From positions 248,001 through 312,000 of the forward strand of contig NZ_BMUZ01000001.1 of assembly GCF_014650455.1 (NCBI RefSeq): a DNA stretch of 64,000 nucleotides, read 5' to 3'. A program made the translations under genes and the position numbers. Each line of letters starts with the position of its first letter. Position 1 is the first letter of the stretch. The notes beneath the pieces are model-generated. The model did not search any database. It saw nothing but the letters and a program-made list of their open reading frames with translations, and was not told the DNA's origin. The stretch is from Streptomyces xanthochromogenes. Its GTDB lineage: Bacteria; Actinomycetota; Actinomycetes; Streptomycetales; Streptomycetaceae. Shown piece by piece: positions 9,572-18,103 of this stretch.

Positions 9572-10702
9572 ATGAGTGAGAACGCCACCAGCCTCGTCAA
9601 GCAGCGGGGCCCCGCGTCCGGGTCCGGGTCCGGCAGCGGGCCGCTGCTCGAAGTGACCGGGCTCGCCAAGTACTTCCCGATCAACATGGGGTTCCTCTTC
9701 AAGCGGCACGTCGGAGACGTACGCGCCGTGGACGGCATCGACTTCAGCGTCGGGCGGGGCGAGACCCTGGGCCTGGTCGGCGAGTCCGGCTGCGGCAAGT
9801 CGACCACGGGCCGTCTCGTCACCCGGCTCCTCGAACCGACCGCCGGCAAGATCGTCTATGCGGGCCAGGACATCACCCACGCGTCACGGCGGGCGCTCGC
9901 GCCGATCAGGTCCGAGATCCAGATGATCTTCCAGGACCCGTACGCCTCGCTCAACCCGCGTCAGACGGTCGGCGACATCATCGCCAACCCGATGGTGGTC
10001 AACGGCATCAAGCCGCCGGGCGGAGTGGAGCACCGGGTCCGCGAGCTCCTGGAGACCGTCGGCCTGAACCCCGAGCACTACAACCGCTTCCCGCACGAGT
10101 TCTCCGGCGGGCAGCGCCAACGCATCGGCGTGGCACGCGCGTTGGGCATGGAACCCAAACTGATCGTGGCCGACGAGCCGGTCTCGGCGCTGGACGTGTC
10201 CATCCAGGCGCAGGTCGTCAACCTGCTCCAGGACCTCCAGCGGGAGCTGAACATCGCCTTCCTGTTCATCGCCCACGACCTGGCGATCGTGCGGCACTTC
10301 TCGCAGCGGATCGCGGTGATGTACCTGGGGCGCATCGTCGAGGTCGGCGACCGCGACTCGATCTACCGGCGGCCGCGCCACCCCTACACCCACGCGCTGC
10401 TCTCGGCGGTGCCCGAGGCCGTCGTGGACGAGGAGGGCGAGGGCCGCGAGCGCATCCGGCTGGCCGGCGACGTGCCCTCGCCGGTGAACCCGCCGTCGGG
10501 CTGCCGCTTCCGCACCCGGTGCTGGAAGGCGCAGGACAAGTGCGCCGCCGAGACACCGCCGCTCGTGCGGATCGAAGGAAACCGGGAGGGGCATCTGACC
10601 GCGTGCCACTTCCCCGAGGAACCGACGGTCGCGGCACGGGACGAGGACGTCGTCCTCGACCCCGCTCTCGCCGCGATCGAGGAGGCGACGGACACCCATT
10701 GA
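9572..10702 (+). CDS. Oligopeptide ABC transporter ATP-binding protein, DppF type
   Basis: The 376-residue partner ATPase has Walker [10 protein letters not shown], signature [15 protein letters not shown] and Walker [15 protein letters not shown], followed by HDLAIV. The C-terminal [18 protein letters not shown] motif is the family Cys cluster. It carries a short Gly/Ser-rich N-terminal extension (residues 12-24) not seen in the other two DppF paralogues of the window. It closes importer operon 1; a strong terminator follows at 10729-10770. Start ATG at 9572 lies 19 bp after the DppD stop. Confidence 0.93.
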   Translation: MSENATSLVKQRGPASGSGSGSGPLLEVTGLAKYFPINMGFLFKRHVGDVRAVDGIDFSVGRGETLGLVGESGCGKSTTGRLVTRLLEPTAGKIVYAGQDITHASRRALAPIRSEIQMIFQDPYASLNPRQTVGDIIANPMVVNGIKPPGGVEHRVRELLETVGLNPEHYNRFPHEFSGGQRQRIGVARALGMEPKLIVADEPVSALDVSIQAQVVNLLQDLQRELNIAFLFIAHDLAIVRHFSQRIAVMYLGRIVEVGDRDSIYRRPRHPYTHALLSAVPEAVVDEEGEGRERIRLAGDVPSPVNPPSGCRFRTRCWKAQDKCAAETPPLVRIEGNREGHLTACHFPEEPTVAARDEDVVLDPALAAIEEATDTH

Positions 10703-10728
10703 CCCGAGTCCAGGGCCTCCGCTCGGCA

Positions 10729-10770
10729 GGGCCCGCGCCCGTACACCCCGAACGACACGGGCGCGGGCCC
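10729..10770 (+). terminator. Terminator of importer operon 1
   Basis: GGGCCCGCGCCCGT (10729-10742) pairs perfectly with ACGGGCGCGGGCCC (10757-10770), a 14-bp stem with a 14-nt loop followed by ATTCCGTTTG. It separates the importer from the peptide/P450 locus, so the latter should have its own promoter. Confidence 0.75.
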
Positions 10771-10862
10771 ATTCCGTTTGACTTCACGACCACCCGGACC
10801 TTTGCCGTTGAACAACGGCCAAACGGGCGGACGATAGGCAGGCGGTCAAGGAAAGTCAACTC

Positions 10863-10891
10863 TTGTAACCCGCACCCGGGTTGATTAGTGT
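10863..10891 (+). promoter_or_regulatory. Candidate promoter of the peptide/P450 locus
   Basis: TTGTAA (10863-10868) and TAGTGT (10886-10891) are 17 bp apart. TAGTGT is a common actinobacterial -10 element. The predicted leader of about 55 nt ends in AAGGAG (10940-10945), 6 nt before the ATG of the 27-codon gene. No other pair in the 180 bp upstream is better. Confidence 0.45.
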
Positions 10892-10951
10892 CGCTGAAAG
10901 TCGGCGGCCCGATAACCAGATCGTGGACGCCTTGCTGAGAAGGAGATTGTG

Positions 10952-11035
10952 ATGCGCAAGCTCATCCTGACCGGTGCCCTGTTCGCCCGTCTGTCCCGCA
11001 AGGACCGTCTCACCAAGGCGTACATCTACTACTAG
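10952..11035 (+). CDS. Putative RiPP precursor peptide, 27 residues, aromatic C-terminus AYIYY
   Basis: A 27-codon gene with an ATG at 10952 and a strong AAGGAG ribosome-binding site 6 nt upstream ends in TAG at 11033-11035. The peptide starts MRKLILTGAL, has a basic middle (RLSRKDRLTK) and ends A23-Y24-I25-Y26-Y27. No cysteine, serine-rich core or membrane helix is present. Downstream, after a terminator-like hairpin, comes a lone cytochrome P450 on the same strand. Small aromatic-tailed precursors next to one P450 are the hallmark of P450-crosslinked RiPPs: tryptorubin/atropopeptides (core AWYIWY), biarylitides/cittilins and related cyclophane peptides. Here the likely core is the last five residues, with Tyr side chains as crosslink sites and residues 1-22 as leader. 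The family link is inference from layout and core similarity; the product is unknown. Confidence 0.8.
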   Translation: MRKLILTGALFARLSRKDRLTKAYIYY

Positions 11036-11066
11036 GCCGAACCGGCGCTGGAAGAAGACCGCTGAA

Positions 11067-11106
11067 CCGGTGGCCGGGGCCGACAATGCCCCGGCCACCG
11101 GCTTTT
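11067..11106 (+). terminator. Attenuator-like hairpin between precursor gene and P450 gene
   Basis: CCGGTGGCCGGGGC (11067-11080) and its exact complement (11088-11101) form a 14-bp stem with a 7-nt loop, followed by CTTTTCCCC. It lies 31 bp after the precursor stop and 22 bp before the P450 ribosome-binding/start region. Partial termination here would yield more precursor than enzyme message, as expected for a RiPP substrate gene. Confidence 0.8.
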
Positions 11107-11128
11107 CCCCTCGCCAAGTGAGGCCCCA

Positions 11129-12451
11129 GTGACGGCAGTTGAGCCCCTGACCGGCATCCCGGGCCCGGCCGGGGACACCTACCTCGGAAATTTGCACGCC
11201 TTTTCCAGCGATCCGCTGGGATTCCTCACGAGCTGCGCCCGCGAATACGGCGACGTGGTGCGCCTCGGGGACCACAATGTGCTGCTGACGGGCCCCGAAC
11301 TCGTCGAGCGCATGCTGGTGGATCGCGGCGGAGACTTCAACAAAAAGGGAGTGGAGGATTCCGGTCGGGCGGCCCGCGGGAGGGGTTTCCCCACGGCCAT
11401 GATGAACAGCGACGGCGTCGAATGGAAATTGAAGCGCCGCCGAATGCAGCCCGCCTTCGGCCGCACTCTCGCGGTGAAGGCCGCCGAGCTGGTGGACGCA
11501 CAGGGCGAACGGATGCTGGCCTCGTGGAAGTTGGGCGAACAGCGCGATCTGCACGGTGACGTGTCGGTGCTGGTCCTGCGTCTGGTCACCCAGCTGATGT
11601 TCGGGGACGAGTTCACCGACCGCGACGCGGCCCTGGTCTCCCGTCTCGTCCGCCCCATCATGGAGCTGTCCACCTCCCCGCTGCTGCTTCCCGACTGGGT
11701 GCCGACCCCCCGCCACATCAGGCTCAAGCGCGGGCTGCGCGACATGGACCGTCTCCTTCGCCGGCTCACCTCGGAGCCGGAAGCCGTCGACGCGGAACGC
11801 GCCCCGGTACTGCACGCCCTCGTCACCGGCATTCCCACCCCGTCCCCGCAGGAACTGCGCGACGAGCTGGCCACCCTCGTCCTCTCCGCCTTCGAGACCT
11901 CCAACGACGCGGTGGTGTGGACGAGCGTGCTGCTCGCCCGGCACCCCGACATCGCCGAACGGGTGCGGGACGAGGCCCGCGCCGCCTTCTCCGCGGCTCC
12001 GGCGGGCCTGTCCCGGATGGAGCGACTCCCCTACACCGGCGCGGTGGTGCGCGAGTCGCTGCGCCTGTACTCGCCCGCCTGGATGACCAGCCGCGACTCG
12101 ACGGCGGACCTGCGGTTCGGCGGGTTCACCGTGCCGGCCGGAACCACCGTCACCGTCAGCCAGTGGGTCAACCACCGCGACCCCCGGCACTGGGACCGCG
12201 CCGAGGAGTTCGACCCCGGCCGCTGGCTCGACGACAGCGCCCGGAAGATGCCCAGGGGCTCGTACTTCCCGTTCGGGCTGGGCGCGCGGGCGTGCATCGG
12301 GGCCTCGCTCGCCACCACCGAGATCGTGCACATAGTGGCCGACATCTGGCGCCGCCACCGGCTGGAGCTGGTCGACCCGCGGGGCATCACCCCGCGACCG
12401 GCGCTCGCCCTCCAGCCGATGGGCGTGAAGGTCGTACCGCATGCGTGGTGA
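11129..12451 (+). CDS. Cytochrome P450, probable RiPP-crosslinking enzyme
   Basis: The 440-residue soluble P450 carries the heme-thiolate motif FPFGLGARACIG with ligand Cys389, the K-helix ExxR (Glu309, Arg312) and the meander HRDPRHWDRAEEFDP. In the I helix the usual AGxxT reads A254-F-E-T-S258, with a bulky Phe in place of Gly and a Ser after Thr. That is a departure from the standard oxygen-activation sequence and is worth noting for an enzyme expected to do radical coupling rather than plain hydroxylation. No ferredoxin or reductase gene is adjacent, so partners must come from elsewhere. The start GTG at 11129 follows GTGAGG. It ends 13 bp from the convergent importer ATPase gene. The role in joining Tyr residues of the 27-residue peptide is inferred from gene order. 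Confidence 0.9.
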   Translation: MTAVEPLTGIPGPAGDTYLGNLHAFSSDPLGFLTSCAREYGDVVRLGDHNVLLTGPELVERMLVDRGGDFNKKGVEDSGRAARGRGFPTAMMNSDGVEWKLKRRRMQPAFGRTLAVKAAELVDAQGERMLASWKLGEQRDLHGDVSVLVLRLVTQLMFGDEFTDRDAALVSRLVRPIMELSTSPLLLPDWVPTPRHIRLKRGLRDMDRLLRRLTSEPEAVDAERAPVLHALVTGIPTPSPQELRDELATLVLSAFETSNDAVVWTSVLLARHPDIAERVRDEARAAFSAAPAGLSRMERLPYTGAVVRESLRLYSPAWMTSRDSTADLRFGGFTVPAGTTVTVSQWVNHRDPRHWDRAEEFDPGRWLDDSARKMPRGSYFPFGLGARACIGASLATTEIVHIVADIWRRHRLELVDPRGITPRPALALQPMGVKVVPHAW

Positions 12452-12464
12452 CGGCCCCGGGGAC

Positions 12465-13499
12465 TCACCCCGTCTCCGTGGGCACGACCCGCTTCTCCTC
12501 CGCGAAGTGGCAGGCGGACGGATGGTGGGCGGGGCCCTCCGCCAGCCGGAACTCGGCCGGCACCGCCAGCAGCGGCACCTCCTGAGCACACCGCTCCTGC
12601 GCCTTCCAGCACCGGGTACGGAAGGTGCAGCCCGACGGCGGGTTCGCCGGTGAGGGCACGTCTCCGGTGAGGATGATCCGCTCGCGGTGCTCGCGCGCCG
12701 AGGGGTCGGGCAGCGGCACCGCCGAGAGGAGGGCCTGGGTGTAGGGGTGGGTGGGGTGGTCGTAGATCTCCTCGTCCCGGCCGATCTCGACGACCCGGCC
12801 CAGGTACATCACGCCGACCCGGTCGGAGATGTGCCGCACGATGGACAGGTCGTGGGCGATGAAGACGTAGGAGAGGGAGAACTCGCTCTGCAGCCGGTCG
12901 AGGAGGTTGACCACCTGGGCCTGGACCGACACGTCGAGCGCGGAGACCGGCTCGTCCGCCACGATGACCTCGGGCCGGAGCGCCAACCCCCGTGCGATGC
13001 CGATGCGTTGGCGCTGGCCGCCGGAGAACTGGTGCGGGTAGCGGTTGATGTACTCCGGGTTGAGCCCGACCACGTCGAGCAGGTCCTGGACCTTGCGGCG
13101 CCGGTCGCCCTTGGGAGCCACCTCGGGGTGGATCTCGTAGGGCTCCCCGATGATGTCGCCGACCGTCATGCGCGGATTCAGCGAGGTGTACGGGTCCTGG
13201 AACACCATCTGGATGTTGCGGCGCACGGCCTTCAGGGCGCGGCCCGACATCGTGGTGATGTCCTCGCCCTTGTACTTGATCTGCCCGGCCGTCGGGCGCT
13301 CCAGATTGACCAGCATCTTGGCGACGGTGGACTTGCCGCAGCCGGACTCGCCCACGATGCCGAGCGTCTCGCCGGCCGCCAGGTCGAAGGAGACTCCGTC
13401 GACGGCCTTGACCGCGCCGACCTGCTTCTTGAAGAGGATGCCCTGGGTCAGCGGATAGTGCTTGACCAGGTCCCTGACCTCCAGAATGGCCTCAGCCAT
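12465..13499 (-). CDS. Oligopeptide ABC transporter ATP-binding protein, DppF type (operon 2)
   Basis: The 344-residue ATPase begins MAEAILEVRDLVKHYPL; the ATG at 13499 overlaps the DppD stop by 8 nt, which fixes the start. Walker A is [13 protein letters not shown], signature [15 protein letters not shown], Walker [15 protein letters not shown]. The C-terminal Cys motif [18 protein letters not shown] is intact. It is the last gene of importer operon 2 and converges on the P450 gene. A segment around 13161-13245 is nearly identical at the DNA level to the paralogue at 18930-19014, suggesting recent duplication or gene conversion. Confidence 0.93.
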   Translation of the reverse strand: MAEAILEVRDLVKHYPLTQGILFKKQVGAVKAVDGVSFDLAAGETLGIVGESGCGKSTVAKMLVNLERPTAGQIKYKGEDITTMSGRALKAVRRNIQMVFQDPYTSLNPRMTVGDIIGEPYEIHPEVAPKGDRRRKVQDLLDVVGLNPEYINRYPHQFSGGQRQRIGIARGLALRPEVIVADEPVSALDVSVQAQVVNLLDRLQSEFSLSYVFIAHDLSIVRHISDRVGVMYLGRVVEIGRDEEIYDHPTHPYTQALLSAVPLPDPSAREHRERIILTGDVPSPANPPSGCTFRTRCWKAQERCAQEVPLLAVPAEFRLAEGPAHHPSACHFAEEKRVVPTETG

Positions 13500-14466
13500 C
13501 GAGGGTCTCCTTCCAGAAGAAACACGCGCTCTGCCGGTCCGGCGCCACGTCGAACAGCGGCGGCACCTCACTGCGGCAGATGTCCTGGGCCATCGGACAG
13601 CGCGGGTTGAAGGCGCAGCCCGGCGGGATGTGCATCAGGTTGGGCGGCAGGCCCTTGATCGCGTACAGCTCCTGGCCCTTCTGGTCCAGGCGCGGGATCG
13701 ATTCGAGCAGTCCCTTGGTGTACGGGTGCGCCGGGGCCTTGTAGATCTCGTGCACCGGGGCCTGCTCGACGATCCGGCCCGCGTACATCGCCGCGATCTT
13801 GTCCGCGACGTCGGCGACGACTCCCAGGTCGTGCGTGATCAGGATCAGGCCCATGTTCAGCTCGCGCTGCAACTCGGCCAGCAGGTCCATGACCTGGGCC
13901 TGCACGGTGACGTCGAGCGCGGTGGTCGGCTCGTCCGCGATGATCAGCGAGGGTTCGAGGGCCATGGCCATCGCAATCATGATGCGCTGGCGCATGCCGC
14001 CGGAGAACTGGTGCGGGTACTGGCCGACCCGCTCCTTCGCCGCGGGGATGCGCACCCGGTCCATCAGCTCGACGGCCTTGGCCTTCCCGTCCTTGCGGGA
14101 CATCCCGCGGTGCACGGTGAACATCTCCGAGAGCTGTTCGCCGACGCTGAGCACCGGGTTCAGGGACGACAGCGCGTCCTGGAAGATCATGGCCATCTCG
14201 GAGCCGCGGATCTTGCGGCGCTCGTCCTCCTTGAGCTTCAGGAGGTCCCGGCCCTGGAAGAGGATCTCGCCGCCGGCGATCCGCCCGGGCGGCATGTCGA
14301 GGATGCCCATCACGGCCTGCGCGGTCACGGACTTGCCGGAACCTGACTCGCCCAGCACGGCGAGCGTCTCGCCCGCCTCCACCGAGTAGTTGACCCCGTT
14401 GACGGCCTTGGCGACCCCGTCCCGCGTCTTGAACTCCACCTGGAGGTCGCGTACTTCGAGCAGCAT
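13492..14466 (-). CDS. Oligopeptide ABC transporter ATP-binding protein, DppD type (operon 2)
   Basis: The 324-residue ATPase starts at ATG 14466 behind GAGGAGACC and reads MLLEVRDLQVEFKTRDG. Walker [13 protein letters not shown], signature [15 protein letters not shown], Walker [15 protein letters not shown] and the Cys motif [17 protein letters not shown] are all present. It overlaps the DppF gene by 8 nt, so the two nucleotide-binding subunits are made in equal amounts. It is close in sequence to the bldK-operon counterpart at 19381-20439. Confidence 0.93.
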   Translation of the reverse strand: MLLEVRDLQVEFKTRDGVAKAVNGVNYSVEAGETLAVLGESGSGKSVTAQAVMGILDMPPGRIAGGEILFQGRDLLKLKEDERRKIRGSEMAMIFQDALSSLNPVLSVGEQLSEMFTVHRGMSRKDGKAKAVELMDRVRIPAAKERVGQYPHQFSGGMRQRIMIAMAMALEPSLIIADEPTTALDVTVQAQVMDLLAELQRELNMGLILITHDLGVVADVADKIAAMYAGRIVEQAPVHEIYKAPAHPYTKGLLESIPRLDQKGQELYAIKGLPPNLMHIPPGCAFNPRCPMAQDICRSEVPPLFDVAPDRQSACFFWKETLDG

Positions 14467-14477
14467 GGCGGGTCTCC

Positions 14478-15452
14478 TCAACGCAGCTTGGGGTCGAGGG
14501 CGTCGCGCACCGCGTCGCCGAGCATGATGAACGCGAGCACCGTGATCGCCAGCGCGCCGGCGGGCCAGAGCAGCATGTGCGGGGCGTTGCGGATGTACTG
14601 CGAGGCGGCCGAGATGTCGATGCCCCAGGAGACGGTGGGAGGCTTGAGGCCGACGCCGAGGTAGGACAGCGTCGCCTCCAGGGCGATGTAGGTGCCGAGC
14701 GCGATGGTGGCCACCACGATGACCGGGGCGACCGCGTTGGGCGCGATGTGGCGCAGCAGCATGCGGGAGTTGGAGGCGCCCAGCGCGCGGGCCGCCTGGA
14801 CGTAGTCGTTCTGCTTGGCCGTGATCACCGAGCCGCGGGCGATGCGGGCGATCTGCGGCCAGCCGAGCAGGATCATGAAGCCGATGACCGGCCACACGGT
14901 GGAGGAGGTGACCACCGAGAGGAACACCAGGCCGCCGAGGACGACGGGGATGCCGAAGAAGATGTCGGTGACGCGGGAGAGCAGCGCGTCCCAGCCGCCG
15001 CCGAAGAACCCGGCGAGCCCGCCCACGAACGAGCCGAACAGCGCGACGCCGAGGGTGGTGCACACGCCGACGGTGACCGAGGTGCGGGCGCCGTAGACGG
15101 TCCGCGTGTAGACGTCGCAGCCCTGCCCGTTGTAGCCGAAGGGATGGCCGGGCTGGGAGCCCTCCTGTGCCTTGGCGAGGTCGCACTGGAGCGGGTTGCC
15201 ACTGGCGATCAGGGAGGGCCACAGCGAGATGACGACCAGGAAGAGGATGACCAGCGACGAGATGATGAAGACGGGATTGCGCCGCAGGTCGCGCCAGGCG
15301 TCCGACCAGAGCGAGCGTGGCTTCTCGGCGGGTCCGGTGCCCTGCGGGCCGCCCGGGGTGCGCTCCAGCGTGGTCGCCTCGCTCGCCGCGAGGTCCATCG
15401 CCCCGCCGGCCCCCGTACCGGCGATCGCTCCGTCGTCGTAAGGCTCAGGCAT
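14478..15452 (-). CDS. Oligopeptide ABC transporter permease, DppC type (operon 2)
   Basis: A 324-residue membrane subunit with a 45-residue cytoplasmic N-terminus, six predicted helices, the EAA loop QNDYVQAARALGASNSRML and the complete C-terminus LGDAVRDALDPKLR. This intact tail is exactly what the fused DppC domain at 4783-7410 lacks. It overlaps the DppB gene by 8 nt at its start. Two extracytoplasmic cysteines lie in the segment after helix 1 (around QCDLAK and QGCDVY). Confidence 0.93.
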   Translation of the reverse strand: MPEPYDDGAIAGTGAGGAMDLAASEATTLERTPGGPQGTGPAEKPRSLWSDAWRDLRRNPVFIISSLVILFLVVISLWPSLIASGNPLQCDLAKAQEGSQPGHPFGYNGQGCDVYTRTVYGARTSVTVGVCTTLGVALFGSFVGGLAGFFGGGWDALLSRVTDIFFGIPVVLGGLVFLSVVTSSTVWPVIGFMILLGWPQIARIARGSVITAKQNDYVQAARALGASNSRMLLRHIAPNAVAPVIVVATIALGTYIALEATLSYLGVGLKPPTVSWGIDISAASQYIRNAPHMLLWPAGALAITVLAFIMLGDAVRDALDPKLR

Positions 15453-16368
15453 AGCGGATCCTCGGGTCGAGTACGGCGTACAGAAGATCGACGATGAGGT
15501 TGGCGATCAGGAAGACCAGGACGAGCACCGTCACGAAGCCGACCACCGTCTGGGTGCTCTGGCGCAGGATGCCCTGGTAGAGCTGGTAGCCGACGCCGTG
15601 GATGTTGAAGATCCGCTCGGTGACGATCGCGCCGCCCATCAGGGCGCCCACATCGGTGCCGATGAACGTGACGACGGGGATCAGCGAGTTGCGCAGCAGA
15701 TGCCGGGTGATCACCCGCCGCCGCGGCAGCCCCTTGGCGATGGCGGTGCGGACGTAGTCGGCGCGGGCGTTCTCGGCGATCGAGGTCCGGGTCAGCCGGG
15801 TGACGTACGCCAGCGAGACCGACGCCAGCACGAGCCCCGGGATGAGGAGTTCGTTGAAGGGGGCCTCGGGCTGGACCGTGGGTTTGACGACCCCCCACTC
15901 GACGCCGAGCAGCAGCTGGAGCAGCAGCCCCGTGACGAAGACGGGGATGGCGATGACGACGAGGGTCAGCATCAGGACCACGGTGTCGACCGGGCGGCCG
16001 CGGCGCAGTCCGGTGACCACGCCGAGGCTGATGCCGATGACGATCTCGAAGAGGATCGCCACGATGGTGAGGCGGATGGTGACGGGGAAGGCGGCGGACA
16101 TCAGCTCGGTGACCTTCTGCCCGTTGAACGCGGTGCCGAAGTCGCCGGTGAACACGTTCCCCATGTACGTCAGGTATTGCTGCCACACCGGCTTGTCGAG
16201 GCCGAACTCCTTCTTGAGCTGGGCGGCGGTGGAGGGGTCGCACGCCTTGTCGCCGCACAGCCCCGCGATCGGGTCGCCCATCACGTTCACCATCAGGAAG
16301 ATCAGCAGCGTCGCCCCGAAGAAGACCGGGATCATCTGGAGCAGACGCCGGATCACATACCGTCCCAT
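15445..16368 (-). CDS. Oligopeptide ABC transporter permease, DppB type (operon 2)
   Basis: A 307-residue permease that starts MGRYVIRRLLQMIPVFFG at 16368. The EAA loop reads ARADYVRTAIAKGLPRRRVI and the tail LLYAVLDPRIRYA. It is preceded by GGAGGGCCTC at good spacing. It is 80 bp downstream of the binding-protein gene, with a 9-bp hairpin between. The N-terminal sequence is nearly the same as in the bldK-type DppB at 21388-22317, which marks the two operons as close paralogues. Confidence 0.93.
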   Translation of the reverse strand: MGRYVIRRLLQMIPVFFGATLLIFLMVNVMGDPIAGLCGDKACDPSTAAQLKKEFGLDKPVWQQYLTYMGNVFTGDFGTAFNGQKVTELMSAAFPVTIRLTIVAILFEIVIGISLGVVTGLRRGRPVDTVVLMLTLVVIAIPVFVTGLLLQLLLGVEWGVVKPTVQPEAPFNELLIPGLVLASVSLAYVTRLTRTSIAENARADYVRTAIAKGLPRRRVITRHLLRNSLIPVVTFIGTDVGALMGGAIVTERIFNIHGVGYQLYQGILRQSTQTVVGFVTVLVLVFLIANLIVDLLYAVLDPRIRYA

Positions 16369-16406
16369 GAGGCCCTCCGGGGGTCGTCGGAACTCTCAAC
16401 GGCCGT

Positions 16407-16434
16407 GGCCCGGCGCCAAGTTGCACGCCGGGCC
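16407..16434 (-). terminator. Hairpin downstream of the operon 2 binding-protein gene
   Basis: GGCCCGGCG (16407-16415) and CGCCGGGCC (16426-16434) form a 9-bp stem between the binding-protein stop (16449) and the DppB start (16368). No T-run is present, so message stabilisation or partial termination is likelier than full stop. Confidence 0.55.
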
Positions 16435-16448
16435 GGGCAGCTACGGCG

Positions 16449-18077
16449 TCAGCTGACCTTGATCTGGTCGTAGACCGGCACGCTGAACGGGTTCAGGGAG
16501 ACGTTGGAGATGCGGGTCGAGTAGCCGGCGCTGCCGTTCTGGTACCAGAGCGGGATGGCGGCCATCTGGTCCCGTACGACCCCTTCGGCCTGCTGGAAGG
16601 TGGAGACGGCCTTGGCCTTGTCGGTCTCGGCGTTGGCCTGGTCGACCAGCTTGTCGAAATCGGCGTTGGTCCACTTGCCGTCGTTGGAGGAGGCGCCGGT
16701 GTAGTACAGCGGCTGGAGGAAGTTCTGGATCAGCGGATAGTCCATCTGCCAGCCCGCCCGGAAGGGGCCGCTCATCTTGGACTGGGTGATCTGGCTGCGG
16801 AAGTCGGCGAAGGTGCCGACCGGGCCGCCCACGCACGCCCGGTCGTTGCCCAGCGCGTTGTTGATGCTGTTGCAGACCGCGTCGACCCATTCCTTGTGCG
16901 AGCCGGTGTCCGCGTTGTACGAGATCTTCAGCTGCCCGCCGGGGATACCGCCGCCGTCGGCGATGAGCTTCTTGGCCTCGGTGGGGTTGTAGTCGCAGCC
17001 GTCCCCGCAGAGCCCGGCCTTGTAGCCGCCGGCCTCGCCGAGCACGGGCGAGGTCCAGTCGGTGGCGGGGGTGCGGGTCTTCTGGAAGATGGTTTCGGTG
17101 ATCTGCTTCCGGTTGATCGCCCGCGAGATGCCCTTGCGCACCTTGGCCGCGTTCGGGGTGTTCCAGGCGGCGTCGTAGTACGGGAAGGCGAGTGTCTGGA
17201 TGATGCCGGCCGGAGTGTTGATGTACCGGTCGCCGAGGTCCGCCTTGACGTTCTTGAGCTGGGAGGCGGGCACGTCGTCGACGAGGTCGAGGTTGCCGGC
17301 CGTCAGATCGGTGTAGGCGGTGTTGTTGTCGGTGTAGACCTTGAGGTCGATGCCGCCGTTCTGCGCCTTGTCCTCGCCCATGTACCCGGCCCACTTGCGC
17401 ATCGAGAGCTTCGAGCCCTTGGTGTACGAGTCCACCGTGTACGGGCCGTTGCCGACCGGCTTGGAGAGCCAGGCCGCGTGGTTGTCGAAGAACGCGCGGG
17501 GCAGCGGCGCGAACGCGGGGTAGCCGAGGGTGTCGGGCCAGGTGGAGAACTTCTGGTTGAGCTTGACCGTGAAGGTCTTGTCGTCGACGACCTTGAGGCC
17601 GGACATGGTGTCCGTGGCCGGACTGCCGCTCTTGGGGTGGATCTGGTCGAAGCCGTCGATGTAGGCGAACATCGAGGCGTTCTTCTGGTTGTTCTTCAGG
17701 TTCGCGCCGTAGTTCCAGGCGTCCACGAAGGACTTGGCGGTGACCTTCTCGCCGTTGGAGAACGTCCAGCCGTCCTTGAGCGTGACCTTGAAGTTCTCCG
17801 AGTCCGAGGTGTCGATCGACGCGGCGAGCATGTTCTTGGCCTCGCCGGTCTTCGGGTCGTACCGCTTGAGACCGCGCATCAGCATGTCGAGGACCTTGCC
17901 GCCCTGCACCTCGTTGGTGTTGGCGGGCTCCAGCGGGTTCTGCGGGTCGCCCCAGGAGGAACTGACGATTCCGTCGGCGCCACCGCCGCCACCGCTCCCC
18001 CCACCACCGCAGGCGGTCGCCGCGAGGGCGACGATCACCGCACCTGCGGCCCACTTGGCGTGCGTGGCTCCGCGCAT
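16449..18077 (-). CDS. Oligopeptide-binding lipoprotein, BldKB-like paralogue (operon 2)
   Basis: The 542-residue family 5 binding protein starts MRGATHAKWAAG at ATG 18077, behind GGGAGGA. The signal peptide ends in the lipobox AATAC with lipidated Cys23, followed by a Gly-rich tether. Family features include VTLKDGWTFSNGEKVTAKSF and VRKGISRAINRKQITETIF. It should sit on the outer face of the membrane and deliver peptides to the operon 2 channel. It resembles the binding protein at 22459-24090 in its first 25 residues and overall layout. An upstream in-frame ATG (18098) exists, but lacks a ribosome-binding site. Confidence 0.92.
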   Translation of the reverse strand: MRGATHAKWAAGAVIVALAATACGGGGSGGGGGADGIVSSSWGDPQNPLEPANTNEVQGGKVLDMLMRGLKRYDPKTGEAKNMLAASIDTSDSENFKVTLKDGWTFSNGEKVTAKSFVDAWNYGANLKNNQKNASMFAYIDGFDQIHPKSGSPATDTMSGLKVVDDKTFTVKLNQKFSTWPDTLGYPAFAPLPRAFFDNHAAWLSKPVGNGPYTVDSYTKGSKLSMRKWAGYMGEDKAQNGGIDLKVYTDNNTAYTDLTAGNLDLVDDVPASQLKNVKADLGDRYINTPAGIIQTLAFPYYDAAWNTPNAAKVRKGISRAINRKQITETIFQKTRTPATDWTSPVLGEAGGYKAGLCGDGCDYNPTEAKKLIADGGGIPGGQLKISYNADTGSHKEWVDAVCNSINNALGNDRACVGGPVGTFADFRSQITQSKMSGPFRAGWQMDYPLIQNFLQPLYYTGASSNDGKWTNADFDKLVDQANAETDKAKAVSTFQQAEGVVRDQMAAIPLWYQNGSAGYSTRISNVSLNPFSVPVYDQIKVS

Positions 18078-18103
18078 GGAGTCCTCCCTAGAGTCCAACT
18101 TGA

